64,000 nt of DNA from Vreelandella aquamarina (GTDB taxonomy: Bacteria; Pseudomonadota; Gammaproteobacteria; Pseudomonadales; Halomonadaceae): positions 186,001-250,000 of the forward strand of contig NZ_JABYQT010000003.1 in assembly GCF_020075495.1 (NCBI RefSeq), written 5' to 3'. Each line of letters opens with the position of its first letter. The stretch's first letter is position 1. Below the pieces are notes generated by a model. That model saw only the letters and a program-made list of their open reading frames with translations, was not told the DNA's origin and made no database searches. A program made the translations under genes and the position numbers. This document shows positions 53,927-63,720 of this stretch, piece by piece.

Positions 53927-55939
53927 ATGAACGAATCCAACCCACCGCCGGTCCTCATGCCGGGCGGTAATGCGATTCAGCCGCGTCTGGTGCTGTGGTG
54001 CATTACCATCGTGGCGGTCGCGCTTTCCCTGTTTCAGCTCTATTCGGCGGGCATTCAGCCGCTGGGGCTTTTTTACCAGCGCGGTATTCACCTGGCGCTG
54101 ATCATGCTGCTGGCCTTTCTGATGTTTCCTGCCTTCGGGCCCAACCGCAAGCGCGGGGTGCTGGGCTGGTCGATTGATCTGGTGTTCTTCGCCGGGGCCT
54201 TGATTACCGGTGGCTACCTGGTGCTCTTTCTGGATGATATCGTCAGCCGGGCCGGCTTCTGGAACGACACCGACATCCTGGTGGCCTGCATTGCCACGGT
54301 CACGGTGCTGGAAGCCAGCCGTCGTGCCGTAGGGCTTGGCATGACGATCATCGGCGTGCTGGCCATCGTGTACGCCTTTGCCGGGCCGCGTGGGGAATTG
54401 CCCTGGCTCGGCGAATGGCTGCCCGGGATCCTGAATCACCGCGGCTACTCGCTTGACCGGGTCGCCGGGCAGCTGTACCTGGGCCAGGAGGGCATCTTCG
54501 GCCTGCCGCTGGGCGTGGCGGCGACCTATATCTTCATCTTCGTGCTGTTCGGGGCCTTTCTGGAAAGCACCGGCGCGGGCAAGTTCTTTATCGATATGGC
54601 CTACGCGGCCACCGGGCGTCAGCGCGGCGGCCCGGCCAAGGCCGCTGTGCTGGCCTCGGCCGGCATGGGGTCCATTTCGGGCAGCGCCATTGCCAACGTG
54701 GTGACCACCGGCGCCTTTACCATTCCGCTGATGAAAAAGCTGGGCTATCAGCCCAAGCAGGCCGGCGGCATTGAGGCGGCAGCCTCTACCGGCGGGCAGA
54801 TCATGCCGCCGCTGATGGGCGCCGGCGCTTTCCTGATCGCCGAGTACACCAACACGCCCTACCTGGACATCGTCAAGATCAGTATCCTGCCGGCGATCAT
54901 GTACTTCGCCACGGTGTATCTGTTCGTGCACATCATCGCGTTGAAGCAGGGCATGCAGGGCATGGCTCGCGCCGAGCTGCCGAAGATGCGCCAGGTCATG
55001 AAGGATGGCTGGCACTTTCTGTTGCCGTTGGCCGTGCTGGTCTGGCTGCTGGCCATGAGCCTCTCGCCCATGCGGGTAGGCTACTACGCCGTGGTGACCA
55101 TGGTCGCCGTGGCCGTGATTCGCTATGCACTGTGGTACTTCTTCGTTGCCCCGGCGCAAGGCCAGCCGGTCACGCTCGAGCGTACCAAAGGCGTTATCCG
55201 GGCAGGGCTTGTCAAGCTGGTGGAAGGGCTCGAGCTTGGTGCACGCAACGCCGTGGCGGTTTCCATGGCGTGCGCGGTGGCGGGGATCATCGTTGGCGTG
55301 GTGGGGCTTACCGGCCTGGGGCTCAAATTCTCCTCGATGATGCTGGCCTTCTCCGGCGGTAACCTGGTACTGGCCCTGGTTCTGGTGCTGCTGGCAAGCC
55401 TGATACTGGGGATGGGGCTGCCGGTGACGGCAAGCTATATCGTGCTGATCGTGCTGGTGGGCCCGGCGCTGACCAATGAGTTTGGCGTACCGCTGCTGAT
55501 CGCTCACCTGGTGGTGTTCTGGTACTCCCAGGACTCCAACGTGACGCCCCCCATTGCGCTTGCCGGTTTTGCCGGGGCGGCCATTGCGGGCAGCAAACCC
55601 ATGGAAACCGGCTTCCAGGCCTGGAAGTTCGCCAAGGGGCTCTACCTGATTCCGCTGTTCATGGTCTTCAATCCGGAAATCATCGTGGGCGGGCCGGTAC
55701 TGGTGGTGGCCTGGAACGCACTCATCGCTATTCTGGCGCTGTGCGCCTTTGCCGCCGCCCTCGAGGGCTATCTGTTTACCCGCATGGCGTGGCTGCCGCG
55801 TCTGGCGATCACTGCCGCTATCGTCGGCGTTTTCTACCCAAGCCTTCTGACCGAAGTGCTCGGTGTGGTGGTCATGGTGGTGGTGATTGGTCTGAACTGG
55901 AGTGCCAGCAGGCGCGAAGTGCCTGCTGGCGTGGCGTAA
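53927..55939 (+). CDS. TRAP transporter fused 4TM/12TM permease
   Basis: Fused DctQ-DctM permease of 670 aa with many hydrophobic helices. The small-subunit-like N-terminal part spans about residues 15-190 and the large-subunit part follows. Family blocks include GSISGSAIANVVTTGAFTIPLMKK, GGIEAAASTGGQIMPPLMGAGAF and GMGLPVTASYIVLIVLVGPAL. It powers Na+-coupled uptake with the TAXI binding protein. A 109-base gap from DUF1850 contains two ATAACCTGA repeats and a ribosome site (GAGGA). Confidence 0.93.
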   Translation: MNESNPPPVLMPGGNAIQPRLVLWCITIVAVALSLFQLYSAGIQPLGLFYQRGIHLALIMLLAFLMFPAFGPNRKRGVLGWSIDLVFFAGALITGGYLVLFLDDIVSRAGFWNDTDILVACIATVTVLEASRRAVGLGMTIIGVLAIVYAFAGPRGELPWLGEWLPGILNHRGYSLDRVAGQLYLGQEGIFGLPLGVAATYIFIFVLFGAFLESTGAGKFFIDMAYAATGRQRGGPAKAAVLASAGMGSISGSAIANVVTTGAFTIPLMKKLGYQPKQAGGIEAAASTGGQIMPPLMGAGAFLIAEYTNTPYLDIVKISILPAIMYFATVYLFVHIIALKQGMQGMARAELPKMRQVMKDGWHFLLPLAVLVWLLAMSLSPMRVGYYAVVTMVAVAVIRYALWYFFVAPAQGQPVTLERTKGVIRAGLVKLVEGLELGARNAVAVSMACAVAGIIVGVVGLTGLGLKFSSMMLAFSGGNLVLALVLVLLASLILGMGLPVTASYIVLIVLVGPALTNEFGVPLLIAHLVVFWYSQDSNVTPPIALAGFAGAAIAGSKPMETGFQAWKFAKGLYLIPLFMVFNPEIIVGGPVLVVAWNALIAILALCAFAAALEGYLFTRMAWLPRLAITAAIVGVFYPSLLTEVLGVVVMVVVIGLNWSASRREVPAGVA

Positions 55940-55972
55940 GGCGGCTGGCACCCAGCAGGGGGGCTGCCATGA

Positions 55973-56006
55973 AAAAGCCCGGAAACCGCAAGGTTTCCGG
56001 GCTTTT
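55973..56006. terminator. Bidirectional terminator between TRAP permease and mrcA
   Basis: Perfect 15-bp arms (AAAAGCCCGGAAACC and complement) with a GCAA tetraloop, flanked by A and T runs, between convergent genes. Confidence 0.9.
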
Positions 56007-56011
56007 GGCGC

Positions 56012-58540
56012 TTAGAAGATCGACTCGGCCGTGCCTGAGCCTTGCGAGCCGCTGGCCTCTTCCAGTTCACGGCTGATGCCGCGGGGCTGGTAGTCGGGCA
56101 GGTGGTCGCGGTGGAAGAACTCGGTAATGCCACCGCCCTGGCCCTCCTGCAGGCGGCGCCCGGTATTGGGATCTACCTGGGCGGTCACGACCGTGGCAGG
56201 TCGCTCCGGCAAGGCGCTGGGCGTGCCTTCCAGCGCCTTGCCCATGAACGCCGTCCAGATAGGCAGTGCCGCGTTGGCGCCGTATTCGGCAATGGTTTCA
56301 TTGCTGTCCTTGCCGACCCATACGGTGGTCACCAGGTTGCTGTTGAAACCTGCAAACCAGGCATCGCGCTGGCTGTTGGTGGTGCCGGTCTTGCCCACGA
56401 TATCGTCACGGTTGAGGCTCAGCGCGCCACGCCCGGTGCCCGAGGTGATAACGTCGCGCAGCATGTCGCGCAGGATGTACACGGCGGCGGCATCCGCCAC
56501 GCGCTCGGCAACCGGATATTCACGCCCATCGATCTCGACGAACTCCTGGCCCTCTTCACAGCTGGGGCAGGCTACCTTGGGGCTGGCTTCGTTGATGAGT
56601 TCATGATCGTCGTTGCGGGTAACGCGCTCGATGAACCACGGGGCGACCTGGAAGCCGCCGTTGGCGATCACCGAATAGGCGTTGGTCATCTCCAAGGGGG
56701 TCAGGCTGGCGCTACCCAGGGCAAGCGAAAGTCCATGGGGCAAACGGCCCGGCGCAAAGCCGAAGCCCTCCAGGTAGTTGATCGTGTGATCCAGGCCCAT
56801 GGTCTGCAGCACGCGGATGGTGACCAGGTTGCGCGAGCGGGCGAGTGCCGGACGCAGGCGCATGGGGCCCTGGAAGTCGCGGCTGGAGTTGACCGGGCGC
56901 CACAGCGAGTTGCTGCCGTCATTCAGCACGACCGGGGCATCGTTGACCACGCTTGCCGCGTTCATTTCGCCATCCTGCAGCGCGGCCAGATAGATGAACG
57001 GCTTGAAGATGGAGCCTGCCTGGCGCTGAGCCTGAATGGCGCGGTTGAACTTGCTGGCGTTGAAATCAAAACCGCCTTGCAGGGCCAGGATGGCACCGGT
57101 GCGCGGGTCCTGCGCTACCAGCGAGCCTTCGGCATCCGGCCGCTGGGAAAGACGCACGGCCCCATTCGAGGGTTCGATGATCCGCACCAGGTCGCCACGC
57201 ACGGCGATCTGGTCGGCAGAGCTTGGCTCACCACCCCGGCTGCGCGGGCTTTGATACGCGCGTGCCCAGCTCAAACCGTCCCAGCCGATGGTCTTGAGTT
57301 CTCCGCCGCGGGTCAGCACCTGCATTTCCCGGCCGCTGCTCTGCACCACGATGGCCGGCTGAAGCAGGCCATAGTTGGGCGTGCGCTCCAGTACCTGAAT
57401 CCAGTTGCTCACGTCACCTTCAATACCGGCAATCTCCGTCTGGCTGCGCTCGGCGGCCTGGCGGGCGGTCTGGCGGATTTCCGGCGACTCGGAAAGCTCC
57501 TCTTCAAGGCCTTGGGTAGCGGTGCGTTCCTGGGCTTCGACAAGGCTCGGGGCGATATCGTGCTGCTCGGCGCCGCGCCAGCCGTGGCGCAGGTCGTACT
57601 CGAGCAGCCCGTTGGCGAGCGCGTCGCGGGCAAATGGCTGCAGCTCGCTATCCAGGGTCGTATAGATGCGGTAGCCAGCGGTATAGGCGGTGTCGCCGAA
57701 GCGTTCGACCGCGTACTGACGGGCCATTTCCGCCACGTAGGAGGCGTCGACTTCCGTCTGGGTGTAGTGGCGGCGTGCAGTGACCGGCTCCTGCACCGCG
57801 GCCTGGTACTGGCTGTCATCGATATAGCCAAGCTCGCGCATGCGAAACAGGATCCAGTTGCGGCGAATGAGCGAGCGCTCGGAGTTGGCCAGCGGGTTGA
57901 ACGCCGACGGTGCCTTGGGCAAGCCGGCGATCATGGCGGTTTCCGCCAGGGTGAGTTCGGAAAGCGGTTTGTCGTAATAGGTATCAGCCGCCGCGGCGAT
58001 GCCGTAGGCTCGATTCCCTAAGAAAATTTTGTTAACGTAAAGTTCGAAGATCTCTTGTTTGCTCAGTACCTTCTCCATCTGCAGGGCAAGCAGGATTTCA
58101 CGGATCTTACGTGTGAAGGTCTGGTCCAGGGTCAGCATGTAGTTACGCGCGACCTGCATGGTAATGGTCGAGCCGCCGGACTGGATGGCGCCACCGCTCT
58201 GGGCAAGCTCGACGGCTGCCCGGGCGAGCCCGCGAGGATCCACGCCCGCGTGGTCAAAGTAGTTGGTGTCTTCGGCGGCGATCAGGGCGTTCACCATGTC
58301 CTGGGGGATCTCGTCGAAATCCACCACTACCCGGCGCTCTTCACCGAACTCGCCAATCAGCTTGCCGTCGTTGGTAAAGATGCGCAGCGGCGAATGCAGC
58401 TCGAAGTTTTGCAACTGGCGTACATCGGGCAGGCCCGGAGAGAAGTAGATAGCAGCCCCCACCACGGCAAGCGCGGCGGCACCGACTAACGAAACGACAA
58501 GAAAGAACAGCGACAGGATGAGGGTTCGCAAAAACGTCAT
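56012..58540 (-). CDS. mrcA: Penicillin-binding protein 1A
   Basis: Bifunctional peptidoglycan synthase of 842 aa from ATG 58538-58540. A membrane anchor lies at about residues 5-30. The glycosyltransferase domain has its catalytic Glu in AAEDTNYFDHAGVDPRG and GGSTITMQVARN. An OB-like insert follows, and the transpeptidase domain has Ser-x-x-Lys in AGSIFKPF and KTGTTN. Divergent from pilM, the classic mrcA/pilMNOPQ junction. A longer in-frame leader to 58630 is unlikely. Confidence 0.95.
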   Translation of the reverse strand: MTFLRTLILSLFFLVVSLVGAAALAVVGAAIYFSPGLPDVRQLQNFELHSPLRIFTNDGKLIGEFGEERRVVVDFDEIPQDMVNALIAAEDTNYFDHAGVDPRGLARAAVELAQSGGAIQSGGSTITMQVARNYMLTLDQTFTRKIREILLALQMEKVLSKQEIFELYVNKIFLGNRAYGIAAAADTYYDKPLSELTLAETAMIAGLPKAPSAFNPLANSERSLIRRNWILFRMRELGYIDDSQYQAAVQEPVTARRHYTQTEVDASYVAEMARQYAVERFGDTAYTAGYRIYTTLDSELQPFARDALANGLLEYDLRHGWRGAEQHDIAPSLVEAQERTATQGLEEELSESPEIRQTARQAAERSQTEIAGIEGDVSNWIQVLERTPNYGLLQPAIVVQSSGREMQVLTRGGELKTIGWDGLSWARAYQSPRSRGGEPSSADQIAVRGDLVRIIEPSNGAVRLSQRPDAEGSLVAQDPRTGAILALQGGFDFNASKFNRAIQAQRQAGSIFKPFIYLAALQDGEMNAASVVNDAPVVLNDGSNSLWRPVNSSRDFQGPMRLRPALARSRNLVTIRVLQTMGLDHTINYLEGFGFAPGRLPHGLSLALGSASLTPLEMTNAYSVIANGGFQVAPWFIERVTRNDDHELINEASPKVACPSCEEGQEFVEIDGREYPVAERVADAAAVYILRDMLRDVITSGTGRGALSLNRDDIVGKTGTTNSQRDAWFAGFNSNLVTTVWVGKDSNETIAEYGANAALPIWTAFMGKALEGTPSALPERPATVVTAQVDPNTGRRLQEGQGGGITEFFHRDHLPDYQPRGISRELEEASGSQGSGTAESIF

Positions 58541-58733
58541 GAACAGGGGGCACCCATGATAAGAAGAATAGGATCGGCGTTTAAACGGCCGTATCGCGCA
58601 ATTGGCAGCCATTATAGGAAGGCGAGGCATCGGCCACCAGTGCTGATACGCCGTAAATTCAGCCGCGCGTTACAGGATTGACGAGGCGTAACACCGCGCA
58701 GCCGCCACGCAAGAAGGCAGGAAGAAACCCACC

Positions 58734-59738
58734 ATGCGCTTGATCAAAGCCAGTAAAAGCTTGATTGGCATCGATATTGGCTCGACCGCCGTCAAGTTGC
58801 TGGAGGTTAAAAAAAGCCGTGGCACCTACCGGGTCGAAAGCTACGCGATTCGCCCGCTTGCCAAGGGCACCGTCGTCGACGGCCACATCGAAGACGCCGA
58901 TGACGTCACGCAAGCCCTGGTTCAGGCGCTCGATGAGGCGAGGCCCGCTACCCGAAAGGCCGCTATCGCCTTGCCAGCGCATCTGGCCATCACCCAAACG
59001 CTAGTCTTCCCTGCAGAACTCGATGAGCAGGCGATCGAGGAGCGTTTACTGGCCGAGTCAGACCACCCGCTTGCCTTTCCGTTCACTGATGTCGCCTTTG
59101 ATTTCGTTACTCAGGACCCCGCGCCCGGCGCCCCGCATTTACAGCAGGTTCTGCTGGTAGCCTGCCGACAGCAGGACCTTTGGCCCTGGACCAGCGTTGT
59201 GGCGCGGGCAGGGCTTGACCCGGTTGCCGTCGATATAAGCACCTTTGCACTGGCGCGCGCGTTTAGCGTACTGGGCGCTTCGGGCCCTGATGACGGCAGT
59301 GCTACCTGCGCGGGGCTGGTGGAGGTGACGCTGGGTGCGCAACGCGAGGCGACGATGACGCTTCATGTGCTTCATGAGGGGCAGGTCGTCTATACCCAGG
59401 AGAGCAGGCTTGCCCGCCTGGCCGATATGGCGCGAATGCCTTCAGCCCTTTGGAGCAACTCCCTGGCCCAGCAGGTCAACCGCGCGCTGCGGCTTTACTA
59501 CGCCACGCAAGACGCGCTTGCCCCCACCCACCTGGTACTGGTCGGCGATGGAGCGTCAGCGCCGGGGCTGGCCGCGCAACTTTCCAAGGCCTGCGGCATC
59601 GAGGTAATCCTGGGCGACCCGCTTGGCGCCGTGGGGTCAAGCAAGCAGCTGACGCAGCGGCGGGAGCATCAGGCATTGGCAGAGGATTCGGCCCGCCTGA
59701 TGACGGCCTGCGGGCTTGCCCTGCGGGTGGTGCCATGA
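58734..59738 (+). CDS. pilM: Type IV pilus assembly protein PilM
   Basis: Actin-like cytoplasmic ATP-binding protein of 334 aa that anchors the PilNOP alignment complex. N-terminal nucleotide motif LIGIDIGSTAVKLLEV, C-terminal LVLVGDGASAPGLAAQL. First gene of pilMNOPQ; its TGA overlaps the pilN ATG. The 193 bases between it and mrcA must hold both divergent promoters; no clear consensus boxes stand out. Confidence 0.93.
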   Translation: MRLIKASKSLIGIDIGSTAVKLLEVKKSRGTYRVESYAIRPLAKGTVVDGHIEDADDVTQALVQALDEARPATRKAAIALPAHLAITQTLVFPAELDEQAIEERLLAESDHPLAFPFTDVAFDFVTQDPAPGAPHLQQVLLVACRQQDLWPWTSVVARAGLDPVAVDISTFALARAFSVLGASGPDDGSATCAGLVEVTLGAQREATMTLHVLHEGQVVYTQESRLARLADMARMPSALWSNSLAQQVNRALRLYYATQDALAPTHLVLVGDGASAPGLAAQLSKACGIEVILGDPLGAVGSSKQLTQRREHQALAEDSARLMTACGLALRVVP

Positions 59739-60289
59739 GCGTCATGATCAACCTGCTGCCCTGGCGCGAAGCGCGGCGCAGGCAGCGCACGCGCCATTTC
59801 TATTGCAGCATGCTGCTGGTCGGTGCCCTGGGAGCGGCGGTCGGCGGGGTGATGGTCCATGCCTATCAGCACATGCTTGCCAACCAGCAGGCGCGCAACG
59901 CTCACCTCACGAGCCAGATAGCGCTCTTCGAACAGGAAATCGACGAAGCCGAGCGCCATCACCAGGCGATTGCGCGGCTCGAGCGACAGCTGGGCCTGTT
60001 CAGGCGTCTGATTGAGGCGCGCCCCCAGACGCTTCACCTGTTCAATGACCTGGCGGCAAGCCAGGTAGTAGGCGTGACCTATCAACGCCTCGAGCGCCGC
60101 CATGGCAAGCTCAGTGCCACGGTGGCAGCAAAGAGCGAAAATCAGGTGGCCGAGCATCTGCACCGCCTGGCGCGGCGGCCAGGACTCGAGGAGCCGATAC
60201 GCACCGCTATTGACCGCGGACAGCACGGCCAGCGCTACGTCAGTTTCGAGATCACCCCGCCGCGCTCTGATGAACAGGAGGCGCCATGA
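59735..60289 (+). CDS. pilN: Type IV pilus assembly protein PilN
   Basis: Bitopic inner-membrane protein of 184 aa. The N-terminal cytoplasmic motif INLLPWREARR, which binds PilM, is intact. A membrane helix follows (about residues 23-45), then a periplasmic coiled coil and ferredoxin-like domain. The start at 59735 overlaps the pilM stop (ATGA); an open frame extending upstream to 59450 lies inside pilM and is not real. Confidence 0.92.
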   Translation: MSVMINLLPWREARRRQRTRHFYCSMLLVGALGAAVGGVMVHAYQHMLANQQARNAHLTSQIALFEQEIDEAERHHQAIARLERQLGLFRRLIEARPQTLHLFNDLAASQVVGVTYQRLERRHGKLSATVAAKSENQVAEHLHRLARRPGLEEPIRTAIDRGQHGQRYVSFEITPPRSDEQEAP

Positions 60290-60939
60290 GGCCGCAATGG
60301 CAAAAGGAGTGGCAACGCTTGCAGGCGCTTGACTGGCGGGAGCTGGACCTTGGTGAGGCGGGCAACTGGCCCTGGTCGATAAAGGTGCTGGGCGGCGTGC
60401 TGGTGTTCATTGTCGCGCTGGCGCTTGTCGGCGGGTGGTGGGCAAATGACGACCGCTCGGCCCTGAAGGGGGCCCAGAGAGAAGAGGCGCGCTTGCTCAA
60501 CGATTACCGCAGTAGCGTGCACGCCGCAGGGCTGCTTGGCCAGGCGCGTGCGCACAGGGCGGCGCTTGACGCTCAAATGACCCAGGTGCGTGGCCTGCTG
60601 ACGCCTCTTGCAGGCATGCCTGCCCTGGTGGAAAGTCTTGTGCACGCTGCCGAAGCGAATCACCTCGCGGTCGATGCCCTGCACCAGCCACCGAGTGTCA
60701 GCCACGCCTTTCATACCGAATACCCTCTAAAGATCGAGGTGCTGGGCGGCTATCACGACATTGCCGAGTTCGTTGCCGATATCAGCCGCTTGCCCCAGTT
60801 GCTCAGCCTCCATGCGTTTACCCTCGAACCCAGTGCATCGCCAGGCGCCAGCCTGCGGTTGACTTTGACGGCTCGCGCCTATGACGTGAAAGAGCCAGGC
60901 GAGCATGACGACCTGTCACCGGCAGCGGTGTCGCCATGA
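60286..60939 (+). CDS. pilO: Type IV pilus assembly protein PilO
   Basis: Inner-membrane partner of PilN (217 aa). One membrane helix at about residues 29-52 (SIKVLGGVLVFIVALALVGGWW), a periplasmic coiled coil about 55-110 and a ferredoxin-like domain with EYPLKIEVLGGYHDIAEFVADISRLPQLL. Overlaps pilN and pilP by ATGA at both ends, so the operon is translationally coupled. Confidence 0.92.
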   Translation: MRPQWQKEWQRLQALDWRELDLGEAGNWPWSIKVLGGVLVFIVALALVGGWWANDDRSALKGAQREEARLLNDYRSSVHAAGLLGQARAHRAALDAQMTQVRGLLTPLAGMPALVESLVHAAEANHLAVDALHQPPSVSHAFHTEYPLKIEVLGGYHDIAEFVADISRLPQLLSLHAFTLEPSASPGASLRLTLTARAYDVKEPGEHDDLSPAAVSP

Positions 60940-61448
60940 GGGTGGGGTTGGCGGTAGTCAGCGTACTGACGGTTGGTCTGTCAGGCTGCGGCGAGCCCGA
61001 GCTCGACCAGTTGGACGCCACGTTGGCCGCGTTGCGCGAAAAGGCGGGACCCTACGCGTCCGAAGCCGTCGAGCCGCTGCCGGCGGTTGCCACGCCCGTA
61101 TATCGCTATGCCAAAGCCCCGAGCCCTTTCCAGCCTGCGGACATGACAGCGGGACCAACGGAAATCCCGGATCCTGCACGCACGCCCGAACCGCTGGAAG
61201 ATTTCCCGCTTGCCGAGCTGCGGCTGGTGGGCACGCTGGCCATGGGCGGGCAACGCGTTGCCTTGATCGAGATGCCGGACGGACAGGTAGTGAGCGCCCA
61301 TGAAGGTGGCTACATCGGTAGTGAAAAGGGGCGCATTGAAGAAATAACCGCGCAGGCGGTGCACATTACCCAGCCTGGTTCGGTAACGGAAGAGACGCAG
61401 CGAGTGTCGCTCTCTTTGGACGCGCCACGCCGCACCCCCTCAATGTAA
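60936..61448 (+). CDS. pilP: Type IV pilus lipoprotein PilP
   Basis: Inner-membrane lipoprotein of 170 aa linking PilNO to the PilQ secretin. Signal peptide ends in lipobox LSGC (Cys18). A disordered linker (about 45-85) leads to the beta-sandwich domain beginning LAELRLVGTLAMGGQRVALIE. Overlaps pilO by ATGA; pilQ starts 11 bases after its stop. Confidence 0.92.
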   Translation: MRVGLAVVSVLTVGLSGCGEPELDQLDATLAALREKAGPYASEAVEPLPAVATPVYRYAKAPSPFQPADMTAGPTEIPDPARTPEPLEDFPLAELRLVGTLAMGGQRVALIEMPDGQVVSAHEGGYIGSEKGRIEEITAQAVHITQPGSVTEETQRVSLSLDAPRRTPSM

Positions 61449-61459
61449 CGGAGTCCACC

Positions 61460-63154
61460 ATGGCTGTATTGATGAAGCGAGTAACGCTGGTGGTTTTGCT
61501 GCTGATGCCTTGCGCGGCCATGGCCTCAGTGCTCACCGCGCTCGATGTGCACCGGCAGAGCGATAATGAGGTCAGGCTGGATCTTCAGTTCAGCGGTGAA
61601 GTGGCGGCGCTCCAGAGTCATCGTCTTCAGGACCCGCCGCAATTGATGCTGGATCTGGCCAATACTCAAAACGGCCTGGGCCAGCGGCATATCGGCGTGG
61701 GGCAGGCGGGCGTCGGGCGTATCAGCGTGCTGGAAGGGGGTGGTCGCACCCGGCTGGTCGTGGGGCTGACCAGGCCCTTGGACTACACCACGCAGAGAGT
61801 GGGCGACCAGTTGCAGGTTACTCTGCGTGAGTCCTCTTCGGCGCTGTCCCGGCGTCCGTCCGGTCAAGGCCCTCGCTCGTCGATAGAGGCTGCCGAGCCG
61901 GCGCGGTTCAATGGCGAGAAGCTGAGCCTGAACGTGCAGGACATGGAAATACGTGCCGTGCTGGCAAGGCTGGCCGAATTTACCGGCATGAACCTGATTG
62001 CCAGCGACAGCGTGACCGGACGGATTACCTTGAACCTGAACGAAGTGCCCTGGGACCAGGCGCTTGCGCTGATTCTGCAGACCCAGGGGCTTGCCAGCCG
62101 TGAGCATGACAACGTGATTCTGGTGGCCCCGGCGGGGGAGCTTGCCGGGCTCGAACGTCAAGAAGCCGATACCCTGGGTCAGCCCCAGGCGCTTGCGCCG
62201 CTGGTGAACGAACTGATCGAGATCAAATACGCGCGCGCCGAGGAGCTGGCGCCACTGGTGCGCGGTGGAGATGGCTTTGGGCTATTGACCGAGCGCGGAA
62301 GAATCAGCGTGGACCCTAGAACCAATGCACTGCTGATTCAGGATACCGCCGAGCAGGTAGCACGTATCAAGCGCACCCTCGAGCGCCTGGACGTGCCGGT
62401 GCGACAGGTACAGATCGAGGCGCGCATCGTGATTGCCCGGGATACTGCCTCGCGGGAGCTTGGCGTCAACTGGGGGGCTTCCAGTACGCGTGGCTTTCAG
62501 GCAGCGGAGAACGGCAACTTCGGCCCGCGCAATATCAACCCGGCTGGCTTGAACAGGGCGCGCGGCGGGCTGGCCGTCGATCTGGGCTCGTCTTCCGGGG
62601 CGAGCACCGGTTTCAGCTTTGGCTATCTGTCAGGCGACATCCTGCTCGACCTGGAGCTTCGGGCGCTGGAAAGTGAAGGCAAGAGCCAGACCATTTCGCA
62701 GCCTCGTGTCATCACCGCCAACCAGCGCACGGCAATCATTCGCCAGGGGGAGGAGCGGGCGTTTCAAAGCGTGGACGTACAGGGCAATCCGGACACACAG
62801 TTCAAGGAGGCGGAGCTGTCACTTGAAGTAACACCGCAGATTACGCCGGATAACCGTATCATCATGGATCTGATGATCACCAATGACAGCTTTCGGGAGT
62901 CCGGGTTCGGCGGTGAGCCGCCTATCGACACCAACCAGATCGAGACCCAGGTGCTGGTGGACAACGGCCAGACGGTGGTGCTCGGCGGCATCTTGACCAC
63001 CGAACAGCTCAGTCAGATGGCCAAAACACCGTTTCTGGGTGATATTCCTTGGCTTGGACAGCTGTTTCGGTATACCGAAGAGAGCAATGAGAAGGTAGAG
63101 TTGTTAGTCTTTATCACTCCACGACTACTTGACGACGGCTTGGCGGTTCGCTGA
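61460..63154 (+). CDS. pilQ: Type IV pilus secretin PilQ
   Basis: Outer-membrane secretin channel of 564 aa for the pilus fibre. Signal peptide to about residue 22. A single AMIN-type domain lies at about 25-120, STN/N0 domain about 150-225 ([25 protein letters not shown]), N1 domain about 240-315, then the secretin barrel with [15 protein letters not shown] and [14 protein letters not shown]. It is shorter than many PilQ proteins (about 700 aa), mainly because of fewer N-terminal AMIN repeats. PilW encoded at 6.5 kb would assist its assembly. Confidence 0.94.
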   Translation: MAVLMKRVTLVVLLLMPCAAMASVLTALDVHRQSDNEVRLDLQFSGEVAALQSHRLQDPPQLMLDLANTQNGLGQRHIGVGQAGVGRISVLEGGGRTRLVVGLTRPLDYTTQRVGDQLQVTLRESSSALSRRPSGQGPRSSIEAAEPARFNGEKLSLNVQDMEIRAVLARLAEFTGMNLIASDSVTGRITLNLNEVPWDQALALILQTQGLASREHDNVILVAPAGELAGLERQEADTLGQPQALAPLVNELIEIKYARAEELAPLVRGGDGFGLLTERGRISVDPRTNALLIQDTAEQVARIKRTLERLDVPVRQVQIEARIVIARDTASRELGVNWGASSTRGFQAAENGNFGPRNINPAGLNRARGGLAVDLGSSSGASTGFSFGYLSGDILLDLELRALESEGKSQTISQPRVITANQRTAIIRQGEERAFQSVDVQGNPDTQFKEAELSLEVTPQITPDNRIIMDLMITNDSFRESGFGGEPPIDTNQIETQVLVDNGQTVVLGGILTTEQLSQMAKTPFLGDIPWLGQLFRYTEESNEKVELLVFITPRLLDDGLAVR

Positions 63155-63720
63155 TGCAGGATTTACCCAACCTTTTTCTGATCGGCCCCATGGGGGCTGG
63201 TAAAAGCACGATAGGCCGCCTGCTGGCAGGTGAGCTTGCGCGCACGTTTTATGACAGCGACCACGCCATTCAGGACCGCTGCGGTGCGGACATTCCCTGG
63301 ATATTCGATGTAGAGGGCGAGGGCGGCTTTCGTCAGCGCGAAATCCAGATGATCGACGAGCTAACCCGTCTTTCAAGCGTCGTGGTGGCTACCGGCGGCG
63401 GGGCAGTGCTGCGTGAAGAGAACCGCCGGGCGCTGCGCGAGCGCGGCACGGTCATCTATCTGATGACCACCGTGGACCAGCAGCTCAAGCGCACGGCGAA
63501 GGATCGCAACCGGCCGCTTCTGCAGTGCGCCAACCGCGAGCAGGTGCTGAACGACATGTTTGCCGCCCGCGACCCGCTCTACCGCGCCACGTCCGATATT
63601 ACCGTACGCACCGACCGCCGCAGTCCGCGCGCCGTGGTCAACGAAATCCTGCGTCGGGTACACCGGCTGATCGACCCGCTGGAAAGCGTCGATGCGCCCA
63701 ACTCAAAGGTATCTCCATGA
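63154..63720 (+). CDS. aroK: Shikimate kinase AroK
   Basis: Phosphorylates shikimate in aromatic amino-acid synthesis. It is 188 aa. P-loop [15 protein letters not shown], the shikimate-binding FYDSDHAIQ, and [11 protein letters not shown] region are all present. The ATG shares an A with the pilQ stop (TGATG), and its own stop overlaps aroB. Confidence 0.95.
   Translation: MQDLPNLFLIGPMGAGKSTIGRLLAGELARTFYDSDHAIQDRCGADIPWIFDVEGEGGFRQREIQMIDELTRLSSVVVATGGGAVLREENRRALRERGTVIYLMTTVDQQLKRTAKDRNRPLLQCANREQVLNDMFAARDPLYRATSDITVRTDRRSPRAVVNEILRRVHRLIDPLESVDAPNSKVSP

Noticed and set aside
53891..55951. A 686-residue open frame on the minus strand opposite the TRAP permease
   Set aside because: It is His/Gln/Arg-rich, with no family features, and is an antisense artefact of GC-rich codon use; the plus-strand permease is clearly real.
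56042..58021. A 659-residue open frame on the plus strand opposite mrcA
   Set aside because: Antisense shadow of PBP1A; composition and lack of motifs rule it out.
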